Source: Roseococcus pinisoli
Lineage (GTDB): Bacteria; Pseudomonadota; Alphaproteobacteria; Acetobacterales; Acetobacteraceae
Direction of reading: 5' to 3'
Length of the DNA stretch: 64,000 nt
Assembly: GCF_018413645.1 (NCBI RefSeq)
Contig: NZ_JAHCDA010000002.1
Span: 1,257,676 to 1,321,675 of the forward strand
Position numbers and translations under genes: made by a program. Shown here piece after piece: positions 56,373 to 63,871 of the stretch; positions within the stretch are counted from its first letter, which is position 1; every line of letters starts with the position of its first letter. The notes below the pieces were generated by a model. It was not told the DNA's origin, did not search any database, and saw nothing but the letters and a program-made list of their open reading frames with translations.

Positions 56373-56627
56373 GTTACCCCACTGCCGAGGAACGCCCACC
56401 TACAGCCGATCAGAATATTGAAAAGATTGGCGGACCCGAATGGATTCAAACCATCGACCTCTGCCTTCGGGGGGCACTTAGTAGCACTCTCCGGGGCATG
56501 ATCACTCAGGATCGACAGGTCAAATCCCTTGGATAACCGCCATTTCCTTCATTCCCACCCATGATCGATGTTGCTCATACATTCTGACAGCTGTTACCCC
56601 AGCGTTACCCCGGCGCGGCGGGGTAAC
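56373..56627. repeat. Iterated GTTACCCC boxes around the att-like site
   Basis: GTTACCCC occurs at 56373-56380, 56593-56600 and 56604-56611, and inverted at 56620-56627. The third and fourth copies form a perfect dyad with an 8-base spacer. Two copies share the longer CCAGCGTTACCCC. Short repeats on either side of an att core are the usual arm-type binding sites of tyrosine integrases. Confidence 0.5.
56428..56477 (-). pseudogene. tRNA-Arg(CCG) 3' fragment (att-like site)
   Basis: The minus strand reads an encoded CCA, discriminator G, acceptor 3' strand CGGGTCC, a complete T-arm (GATGG-TTTGAAT-CCATT) and the 3' half of an anticodon arm (CCGAAGGCAG). The anticodon is CCG, as in tRNA-Arg. The 5' half of the tRNA is missing, and loop position 33 reads C instead of T, so the gene is not functional. 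It lies 170 bases ahead of the integrase start, the usual place of an integration site. Confidence 0.8.
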
Positions 56628-56645
56628 AAAGGCAGAGGTCATTCC

Positions 56646-57983
56646 ATGGCGACCGCGAGCGGCAAGATCGGGCTGCGCGAGATCAGGGCAATCGCCCCCG
56701 GCAGCGAGCTTTTCGACGGTCCCGGCGGGCTGCCCGGCTTCGGTACTCGCCGGCGAGCAGGGCCCGCCGTCTCCTACTTCGTCATGTTCCGAACGGCGGA
56801 GGGCCGGCAACGCCGGTTCACGATCGGGACCCATGGCGCACCCTGGACGCCGGAGGAGGCCCGCGCCAAGGCCAAGGCGCTGCTCGCCGAAGTCGTGAAG
56901 GGTGAGGATCCTTCAGCGCGGAAGCGAGAGGTCCGAGAGGCGCCAACTGTCGCGGAGCTCTGCACGTCCTATCTCGAGGCCGCGGAGGCGGGCAGGCTGC
57001 CCACGCGACGTGGCGGGACGAAAAAGGCCAGCACCATCGCCACAGACCGCAGCCGCATCGACTCCCACATCCTGCCGCTGCTCGGCTCCATGAAGGTCCG
57101 GGCAGTCACCCAACGCGACCTCGACGACTTCCTGCAGGACGTCGCGGCGGGGAAGACCCATCGGCGCGAGCATCTCGGTCGATCCAGAGCCTATCGGAAC
57201 GTCCGTGGCGGGATGGGCACGGCGTCGCGCACGATGGGGTTGCTTGGCGCCATCTTCACCTACGCTCTCCGCATGGGCCTGCGCGACGATAACCCCACTC
57301 AGGGCGTGCTGAGGCCCGCCGACAGCAAACGGGAGCGCCGCCTCTCTGCCGACGAGTAGGCCCTTGGCGACGGCCTCAACAGGGCCGCGGCGGTCATTCC
57401 GGCGACCGAGGAGGGCAAACCCGACAAGGCCGGCATGTGGCCCTCCGCGATCGCCGCGGTGCGTTTCCTCGCGCTGACGGGATGGCGTAGCGGCGAGGCT
57501 ATCGGCCTAACCTGACGGGAGGTGGATCTGGCGCGGCGCACGGCCCGTCTGGGCGACATGAAGACGGGCGCGAGCACGCGGCCCCTGCCCCATGCCGCCT
57601 GCGCCGTCCTGACCGCCCAGCAGGCGCTGACGGGCGGCAAGGTCGATGGGCTGGTCTTCCCCCCTTCTCGCGGCGACGGGACCATGAGCGGATTCGCTGG
57701 CTTCATGGCGCGCATCGTGAATCTGGCAGATCTGCCGCCGGAGATCACTGCGCACGTCCTGCGGCAGTCCTTCGCCAGTGTGGCCGCCGACCTTGAGCTT
57801 TCAGAAGTCACCATCGCGTCGCTCATCGGCCACAAGGGCGGCGGCATCACCCGTCGCTACATCCATTCGGCCGACACTGTGCTGCTCGCCGCGGCCGATA
57901 AGGTGGCGGGTGAAGTGGCGTGGCAAATGGGTGAGGCCCCGCCAGAGGGCCAGGTGGTGCAACTCACCCCACGGGGCGCATAG
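56646..57983 (+). pseudogene. Tyrosine integrase, inactivated by two in-frame stops
   Basis: The reading frame is continuous over 446 codons except for TAG at 57357-57359 and TGA at 57513-57515. Around the first the protein reads LSADE[stop]ALGDGLN; around the second EAIGLT[stop]REVDLAR. Family wording suggests Tyr and Trp originally. The rest is intact: an N-terminal DUF4102-like domain (REIRAIAPGSELFDG...GFGTRRR), a core-binding domain, and catalytic motifs GWRSGEA (Arg), HVLRQS (His-x-x-Arg) and GHKGGG...RRYIH (Tyr). It is non-functional unless stops are read through. It lies next to the tRNA-Arg fragment. Confidence 0.88.
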
Positions 57984-58046
57984 CGCTGGACCGTTGGGTG
58001 CCGTCCCCGGCAGGAAACCCAGAGTTAGCATGAAAAATGCTGTTCT

Positions 58047-59168
58047 CTACTTGGCCCGTAAAGCGCGCACCCTTGCTGCGGCCCCCAGGACCTGTTCCTC
58101 GCTGAGGACTCCCTCAGCGATCGCCGCGCGCACCCAACCCACCGCGCGTTGCGGCAGAAGCGGATCATAGCCGAACAGGTTCTTGATCATGATGAGATCG
58201 TTGCCGGCGGCAATGGCCTGCACGAGGGCCTCCTTCCGACCCATGAGATGGTTGACCGCCTTCATGTCGAGATCGTCCGTCACCACCACGCCGCGATAGC
58301 CCAGCCGCTCCCGCAGCAGGCCGGTCACGATCGGCGCCGATATCGTCGCGGGCCGGCCATCCGGCGCCACCTGATCGAGCCGCAAATGCCCCGTCATCAC
58401 CATGGGCGGGGGATGATTCGACGCGATCAGCCGGACGAAGGGCTCCAACTCGTCCTCGGTCCAGGTCGCCGAGATATCAGCCGCGTGATAGTGGCTGTCG
58501 CCCGTCGAGCGGCCATGGCCAGGAAAGTGCTTCGCCGCACAGATGATGCCGGTGCCCGAGAAACCCTCCACGAAGGCTTCCCCATAGCTCGCGATGAGCT
58601 GGGGATCGGTGCCGTAGGCACGCCCGGAAATGCCGATCGACGGATTGGTCGGATCGTCGACATCGACCACGGGTCCCAGATTCACGTCGAAGCCAACGGC
58701 CGCCAACTCGCGGCCCGCCTGGGCATAGATGCCGCAGGCCTCGGCCGGCGACAGCCCCGCCGCGACATCGCGCGCCGATGGCAGGCGCGTCATGCCATGC
58801 GCCTCGGTAAGCCTCTGTACGGTGCCGCCCTCGTGATCGATGGCCAGCAGCGGTGCCCAACCCTCCCCAGCGCCGAAGAGGCCGAGCAGGCCCTTCAGCT
58901 CCTCCATCGTGCCGACGTTCTGGCTGACGAAGAAGACCGCACCGACCTGAGCGCGACGCGCCTGCCGGGCCAGCAGCCGGGCGGAGGGCGATGCCGTGCT
59001 GGCGCCGTAGAAGCCCACCAACAGCAGATCCCCCACCGCCGCAGCCAGCTTGTCGCGGTGCCGGAACCAGCCGAGCCAGGCGAGCGGATAGGCCAGCATG
59101 CCGATGGCCACGCCCAGGCCGGCGCTGGCGGCGCGCCCTGCCCGCCGCCAGCGCTGAGGAATTTTCAT
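58047..59168 (-). CDS. GH3-family beta-N-acetylhexosaminidase-like enzyme with N-terminal membrane anchor
   Basis: The 373-residue protein is a NagZ-like glycoside hydrolase. Motifs are LAIDHEGG, GISGRAYGTDP, KHFPGHGRSTGDSHYHAADI (the catalytic His/Asp loop) and VVVTDDLDMKAV (nucleophile Asp). Cytosolic NagZ starts directly with the barrel; this protein has a basic leader and a hydrophobic segment (about residues 15-35, GLGVAIGMLAYPLAWLGW). That points to a membrane-tethered, probably periplasmic enzyme. It starts at an ATG overlapping the stop of the Mur-NRPS gene (ATGA), so it is co-translated with it. Confidence 0.88.
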   Translation of the reverse strand: MKIPQRWRRAGRAASAGLGVAIGMLAYPLAWLGWFRHRDKLAAAVGDLLLVGFYGASTASPSARLLARQARRAQVGAVFFVSQNVGTMEELKGLLGLFGAGEGWAPLLAIDHEGGTVQRLTEAHGMTRLPSARDVAAGLSPAEACGIYAQAGRELAAVGFDVNLGPVVDVDDPTNPSIGISGRAYGTDPQLIASYGEAFVEGFSGTGIICAAKHFPGHGRSTGDSHYHAADISATWTEDELEPFVRLIASNHPPPMVMTGHLRLDQVAPDGRPATISAPIVTGLLRERLGYRGVVVTDDLDMKAVNHLMGRKEALVQAIAAGNDLIMIKNLFGYDPLLPQRAVGWVRAAIAEGVLSEEQVLGAAARVRALRAK

Positions 59169-62100
59169 GCGTCTGTCTCGACGTGCTCGAAAGCCGCTTC
59201 CACCCGCCGCATCAGGTGATGGGCCAGGAACTGTACCGCAGGCTCAATGCAGGCGTTGCCGTGAGGCCCTGGGATCAGATCGATGCTGACACCGCCGGGC
59301 ATTGCCGCTTCATAGGGCACAAGGCCCGGCCCATCGGGCCGCAAGGGATTCAGAAAGCTGTCCTCCGCACAGATCATGGCGACGCGCCCGGGATAAGGTT
59401 GGGGGCGGCCGGGCTCGATGAGCACCATCAGCGGTACCGGGCGCCCCTCTGCGGAAAGCTGTTCGGCAATGTTCTGAACGATGGTGCCCCCTTGGCAGAC
59501 ACCGGCCAGCAGGACCGGACCTTCCGGCGCAATCGCTGCGATCTCCTCGGCGTAACGGGAGGCGATCTGGCGGATGCTGCCTGGCCCGTGATCGATCACG
59601 AGATGACCGGAGCGCATCCCATGCACGCGGAAGGCCGGTGAAAGGCGCGCCGCCAGGGCGGTGAACTCCTCCTCCATCTGGCAGCACAGGAAGATATCGC
59701 GCCGGGCCTCGGGGGAACCCAGGGTGGTGATGAGGCTTTCGGGAGAGACGCGCACACCAGGCCAGTGCCCGCAAAGATCGCGCATGCGCCGATAGATGCG
59801 ACTTGCCGTGAAGCCCTGCGCGCCGTCCGCGATACCGTCACGCTGCCAGAGCAGATCCTCCAGCTGCGCGGCCATCTGAGGGAGCGTACCGATCCGTCCG
59901 AAATAGCCAGGCGGCACGACGACGCAGAAGCGTTCCTCGACAAGCTGAATCAGGATCAGCGAGGCAAGGGAGTCGCCGCCAAGCGCGGCAAAGCGATCAA
60001 GCATGCCGACCGGATCCGGGAGATCCAGCGCCTCCTGCCAGAGCGGGGCCAGGCGCTGCTCGATCTCGGTCTGCGGCGGCCAGTATTCCGTCGCGCGGAT
60101 GATGCTGCGGCCACCATGTTCCGCGAGCAGCTTCTGGCGATCCTTCTTCCCGCTCGGCGTGAGGGGAATCCTGGGCACGCGCTGGATACGGGAGGGCAAG
60201 GCGCTTTCCGGCAGCCATTCCGCGAGCCGGCGCGACAGGGCGGAGATATCGAGCGCACGATCATCCGTCGCCTGCACGAAGCAGGTCAGCAGAGGACGCG
60301 GCCCCTTCGCGATGCAGACGGCAGCATCGGCCACGCCGTCCTCGCGCAGGACGACGCGCTCGATCTCGCCGAGCTCGATGCGCACGCCATGCATCTTCAC
60401 CTGGGTGTCGGCACGGCCAATGAAGTGCAGCGCGCCGTCCTCGCCGCGCCGGACCATGTCGCCGGTGCGATAGACGCGCAGGAGGCGGCGCCCCATGGGC
60501 GCCTGAACGAAGCGCTCCGCCGTTTCTTCCGGTCTGCCGAGATATCCCGAGGCCACGCCTGGTCCCGCGAGGCACAGCTCGCCGAGCTCACCCCTACCGA
60601 CCGGCTGCAGCGCCTCGTCCAGCACATGGGCTTCCACATGGCCCAGCGCCGTGCCGATCGTGACCTCGGCACCCGGTTCGCACGGGGCGGCCGTGGCATA
60701 GATCGTCGCCTCCGTCGGACCATAGACGTTGAAGAAGCGCCGGCCCGGGGCCCATTCCGCGACCAACTCCGGCGGGCAAGGCTCACCGCAGGCGATGATG
60801 CAGCGCAAATCTGGCAGCGCCCGCGAACGCGCGCTCGCGAGCAAGCTCGGTGTGATGGAGAGATGAGTCACGCCCGCCCGCTCCAGCGCATCAGCCAGGC
60901 GCTCCCCGCCCAGCGGCCTCGCGCCGGCCACCGACAGCGCACCGCCGCCGGCCAGCGTGCCGCAGATCTCCGCCAGCGATACGTCGAAGCTGATGGAGGT
61001 ATTGAGCAGCATCCGCGCCCCGCGGCCGGTCCCGAAGCGTTGCACCGTGTCGCGCAGCAGGGCGGCCAGCGCCGCGTGGTCGATGCGGATCCCCTTCGGA
61101 TATCCGGTCGATCCCGAGGTGAAGCAGATATAGGCGCCGCCGCTTCCTCGCGGTGCAGGTGGCACCTCACCGCCCAGGGCACGCAGCGCCGCGACGTCGT
61201 AGGCGGGCCATGCGCCCATCGTCTCGCGTGCCACCAGCGCCGCGGCCCCGGCCTGTTCCAGCATATAGGCGCGGCGCGCCTCCGGCAGCGCGAGGTCGAG
61301 CGGGAGATAGGTACCGCCTGCCTTCATCACGCCCAGCAAGGCGACGGCCAGTTCCGCGCCGAGCGGCAGCGCGACACCGACCACCGTGCCTGCCAGCCCG
61401 CGTGTCGCGAGGCCGGCAGCAAGCTCGTCGCTGGCGCGATCGAGTTCGGCATAGGACAGCGCGCCGTCGCGCCCGACCAGGGCTAGCTCTTCCGGCCCGG
61501 CTCGTGCGGCGGCACGGAACATCGCGACGAAGCTCTCCGCGGGGCGCAAGGCTTCCACGACGCGCTGCGTCCAGCGCCGCGGCACGAGCGCCTTCGACGG
61601 CGCTGCCGCCACCTCCGTCTGCAACTGCTGCAGCATCTTCCCGGCGACGCCCGTCATGCCGGCGCCGCCCATGACCAGCAGGAGATCGCCGGCCGCAAGG
61701 TCATGTCGCGCATGGGCGACAAGTTCCCCGGCATCCTCGCGTTGCACGGCCGCGATGCCGAGGCGCTGCAGCCCTTCGGCGATGGCGGTGCTGCCGGCCG
61801 ATTGCGCGGCCTCGCCGTCCCCGTCCACATCGAGAAGCAGCACCTGGTCGGCCTCGGCGAGACTCGTCACGAATTCCGCCTGCAGCCGCTGAAGGCGCGA
61901 GTGCAGCAAGGGCTGGAAGGCCGCAACCAGGCGACGATCCGGCGCAACGGCGCGTGCCGCGCGCAAGGTCGCGGCGACCTCGGCTGGGTGATGGGCGTAG
62001 TCGTCCACGATGCGGATGCCCGCGGCCTCGCCGATCTCCTGCCAGCGGCGCGCGACGCCCGTGAAACGCTCCAGGCCCCGGGCCATGACCTCCAGGCCGA

Positions 62101-62950
62101 TGCCCAGCGCATGGCAGGCAGCGAGGGCCGCCAGGGCGTTGCGGCGCATGTGATCGCCGGGCTGGCGCAGCGCGATGGGCCCGAGCTGCCTCCCCTCGAT
62201 GCGCGGGGCAAAGGGCGCGGGCCCGGGTTCGGCGGAAACGGCGCAGCCCGGATCGAGCCCGAACCACGTGACCTTGCCCTCCGGTAGCCCGAGGCGGGCG
62301 ATGCCGGGATCCTCGCCGAAGGCAGCGATCCGCTGCGCCCGGCGGGCGAAGGCGGCGAAGGATTCCTCCAGCGCGGCCTGCGAGGCGTAATGGTTGACGT
62401 GCTCGTCATCGACGTTGGTGAGGACGGCGATGTCGGGGTTCAGGCTGTCGAGGTTACGGAAGGCCTCGCAGGCCTCGGCGACGAAGAGGTCCTGGCCGCC
62501 CGGACGCGCGCGCCTTCCATCCAGGCAGGGGATATCCGCGCCGAGCGCAAAGCCGGGATCAATGCCGGCTTCGTCCAGGATGCAGGCTATCATGCCGCTC
62601 GTCGTGGATTTGCCATGCGAGCCCGCGACCATGACGGCGCGACGGCCTTCCCGCAGCAGGTCGAGGCATTCCGCGCGGCGCAGCAGCGGAATGCGGCGGC
62701 GGCGCGCACCCTCCAGCTCGGCATTGCCGGCGGGGATCGCATCGCTGACCACGACCAGCTCGGCGCCATCGAGCTGGGCCTCGTCGTGATCCTCGGCGAT
62801 CCGCGCGCCTTCCCGCACGAGGCTCTCGATGATCGCCGTTCGCGCCCGATCGCTGCCCGTGACCCTGCGGCCGGAGGCCAGCAGATATTGCGCGAGGCTT
62901 GCCATGCCCGCGCCGCCAATTCCCACCAGATGGATATGCCTGGGCAGCAT
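59165..62950 (-). CDS. Four-domain MurC-like ligase / NRPS adenylation / carrier / thioesterase-like protein
   Basis: The 1261-residue protein combines four folds. (1) A MurC-like ligase (1-450): IHLVGIGGAGMASLA, P-loop GSHGKSTT (110-117) and DDYAHHPAE (316-324). (2) An NRPS adenylation domain (465-945): TSGSTGYPKG (611-620), FDVSLAEI (655-662), NVYGPTEATIYAT (741-753) and PLTPSGKKDR (929-938). (3) A carrier domain with GGDSL, phosphopantetheine Ser994. (4) A thioesterase-like alpha/beta hydrolase (1085-1250) with GVCQGG, Cys1152 at the nucleophile position, Asp1197 and His1230. No condensation domain is present. It overlaps ydcF by one base and the GH3 gene by four, so all three are one operon. 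The product is unknown; the inference is a ligase-made amide. Confidence 0.9.
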   Translation of the reverse strand: MLPRHIHLVGIGGAGMASLAQYLLASGRRVTGSDRARTAIIESLVREGARIAEDHDEAQLDGAELVVVSDAIPAGNAELEGARRRRIPLLRRAECLDLLREGRRAVMVAGSHGKSTTSGMIACILDEAGIDPGFALGADIPCLDGRRARPGGQDLFVAEACEAFRNLDSLNPDIAVLTNVDDEHVNHYASQAALEESFAAFARRAQRIAAFGEDPGIARLGLPEGKVTWFGLDPGCAVSAEPGPAPFAPRIEGRQLGPIALRQPGDHMRRNALAALAACHALGIGLEVMARGLERFTGVARRWQEIGEAAGIRIVDDYAHHPAEVAATLRAARAVAPDRRLVAAFQPLLHSRLQRLQAEFVTSLAEADQVLLLDVDGDGEAAQSAGSTAIAEGLQRLGIAAVQREDAGELVAHARHDLAAGDLLLVMGGAGMTGVAGKMLQQLQTEVAAAPSKALVPRRWTQRVVEALRPAESFVAMFRAAARAGPEELALVGRDGALSYAELDRASDELAAGLATRGLAGTVVGVALPLGAELAVALLGVMKAGGTYLPLDLALPEARRAYMLEQAGAAALVARETMGAWPAYDVAALRALGGEVPPAPRGSGGAYICFTSGSTGYPKGIRIDHAALAALLRDTVQRFGTGRGARMLLNTSISFDVSLAEICGTLAGGGALSVAGARPLGGERLADALERAGVTHLSITPSLLASARSRALPDLRCIIACGEPCPPELVAEWAPGRRFFNVYGPTEATIYATAAPCEPGAEVTIGTALGHVEAHVLDEALQPVGRGELGELCLAGPGVASGYLGRPEETAERFVQAPMGRRLLRVYRTGDMVRRGEDGALHFIGRADTQVKMHGVRIELGEIERVVLREDGVADAAVCIAKGPRPLLTCFVQATDDRALDISALSRRLAEWLPESALPSRIQRVPRIPLTPSGKKDRQKLLAEHGGRSIIRATEYWPPQTEIEQRLAPLWQEALDLPDPVGMLDRFAALGGDSLASLILIQLVEERFCVVVPPGYFGRIGTLPQMAAQLEDLLWQRDGIADGAQGFTASRIYRRMRDLCGHWPGVRVSPESLITTLGSPEARRDIFLCCQMEEEFTALAARLSPAFRVHGMRSGHLVIDHGPGSIRQIASRYAEEIAAIAPEGPVLLAGVCQGGTIVQNIAEQLSAEGRPVPLMVLIEPGRPQPYPGRVAMICAEDSFLNPLRPDGPGLVPYEAAMPGGVSIDLIPGPHGNACIEPAVQFLAHHLMRRVEAAFEHVETDA

Positions 62951-63591
62951 CAGAATCCCCCGATGTCGCCCTTCTGGGCGTAAGTGCCGATCGCGCTGAG
63001 CTCACGGAGGACATAGGCCTGCCCGCCTTCAGTCTCCCACCAGGTCGTGGCGAGGAAATCGTCGGGTTCCTGGGAGGGCTGCATGACGAGCCGGAGATGC
63101 GCGGGCCAATGCCGCCGCGCCGTCATGAGGGCACGACGCGCGTGGTAGGGCTTGCTGACGATGGCCACACGGCGGATGCGGTCCCAACCGATCCGCTGCT
63201 CAATGATGGAGGCAGAAAAGACGAAATTCTCTCGGGTATTGGTCGACTCCGTCTCCAGAAGGATCGCGCTCTCGGGAACGCCGCGCGCGACGGCATAGTC
63301 ACGAAACAGGACGGCTTCCGGCACCGGCTGCGGCGCGGGGCCGTGACCGCAGACCATGATCACCGGGGCAAAGCCACGGGCATGGAGCGCGATCGCCGGG
63401 TCCATGTTCGTCGGCGTCGGGCAACCCAGGACAAAGCAAAGGTCGACAGGCTCCGGCAGATCCTCGACGAAAAGGAAGCGCGTGATCGCCTCTCTCGATG
63501 CCAGGAGGTTCGGGTCCGACGGCGCGGATTGGCCTGCTTCAGCCGGCTTGGTGCGCGGGAGATATGCGCGCAGGCGCTTCAGGAACAGCAA
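62950..63591 (-). CDS. YdcF/DUF218 family protein
   Basis: The 213-residue protein has the DUF218 core: DLCFVLGCPTPTNMDPAIALHARG, ESTNTRENFVFS and IVSKPYHARRALMTARRH. Related proteins (YdcF, SanA, ElyC) act in envelope and peptidoglycan-precursor metabolism. It lacks a clear signal peptide. Its TGA overlaps the ATG of the Mur-NRPS gene (TGATG), so it is the first gene of the operon. Its job in this pathway is inferred from context. Confidence 0.88.
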   Translation of the reverse strand: MLFLKRLRAYLPRTKPAEAGQSAPSDPNLLASREAITRFLFVEDLPEPVDLCFVLGCPTPTNMDPAIALHARGFAPVIMVCGHGPAPQPVPEAVLFRDYAVARGVPESAILLETESTNTRENFVFSASIIEQRIGWDRIRRVAIVSKPYHARRALMTARRHWPAHLRLVMQPSQEPDDFLATTWWETEGGQAYVLRELSAIGTYAQKGDIGGF

Positions 63592-63624
63592 TGTCTATCC
63601 TGCCTCATGTCGCAGATGTGTTGA

Positions 63625-63871
63625 TTCTCGCCTGAGGAGCATGCGGCTGACGGTGGGCATGATGAGTCTTTCCGGGCCATTTGGCGAGGCGAGCGAGCCG
63701 AGCTCTCCATTCTTTCGGCGCACTCCACCCCGACGCGCAAGGCCGAGGTCAGGCGATGGCTCGCAACGAACGCGGATCATCCGCCTATCGTGGTGCACGA
63801 TGACTGGCGGCAGCAGGTCAGCGGTTTGGCCGCGCAGCTGGTCCAGACCCACGCTCGGATGGGACTGAGGT
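63625..63871 (+). other. Open but unanchored reading frame, unknown
   Basis: The frame from 63625 is open for about 95 codons and reads ESFRAIWRGERAELSILSA, HSTPTRKAEVRRWLATN and HPPIVVHDDWRQQVSGLAAQ. No ATG, GTG or TTG stands at its beginning. It may be the tail of a gene cut by the IS481 insertion, or not coding. No family was recognised. Confidence 0.3.

Noticed and set aside
63595..63852. An 85-residue antisense open frame next to ydcF
   Set aside because: It lies opposite another open frame of unknown status and has no motif or start signal; left out as a likely shadow.
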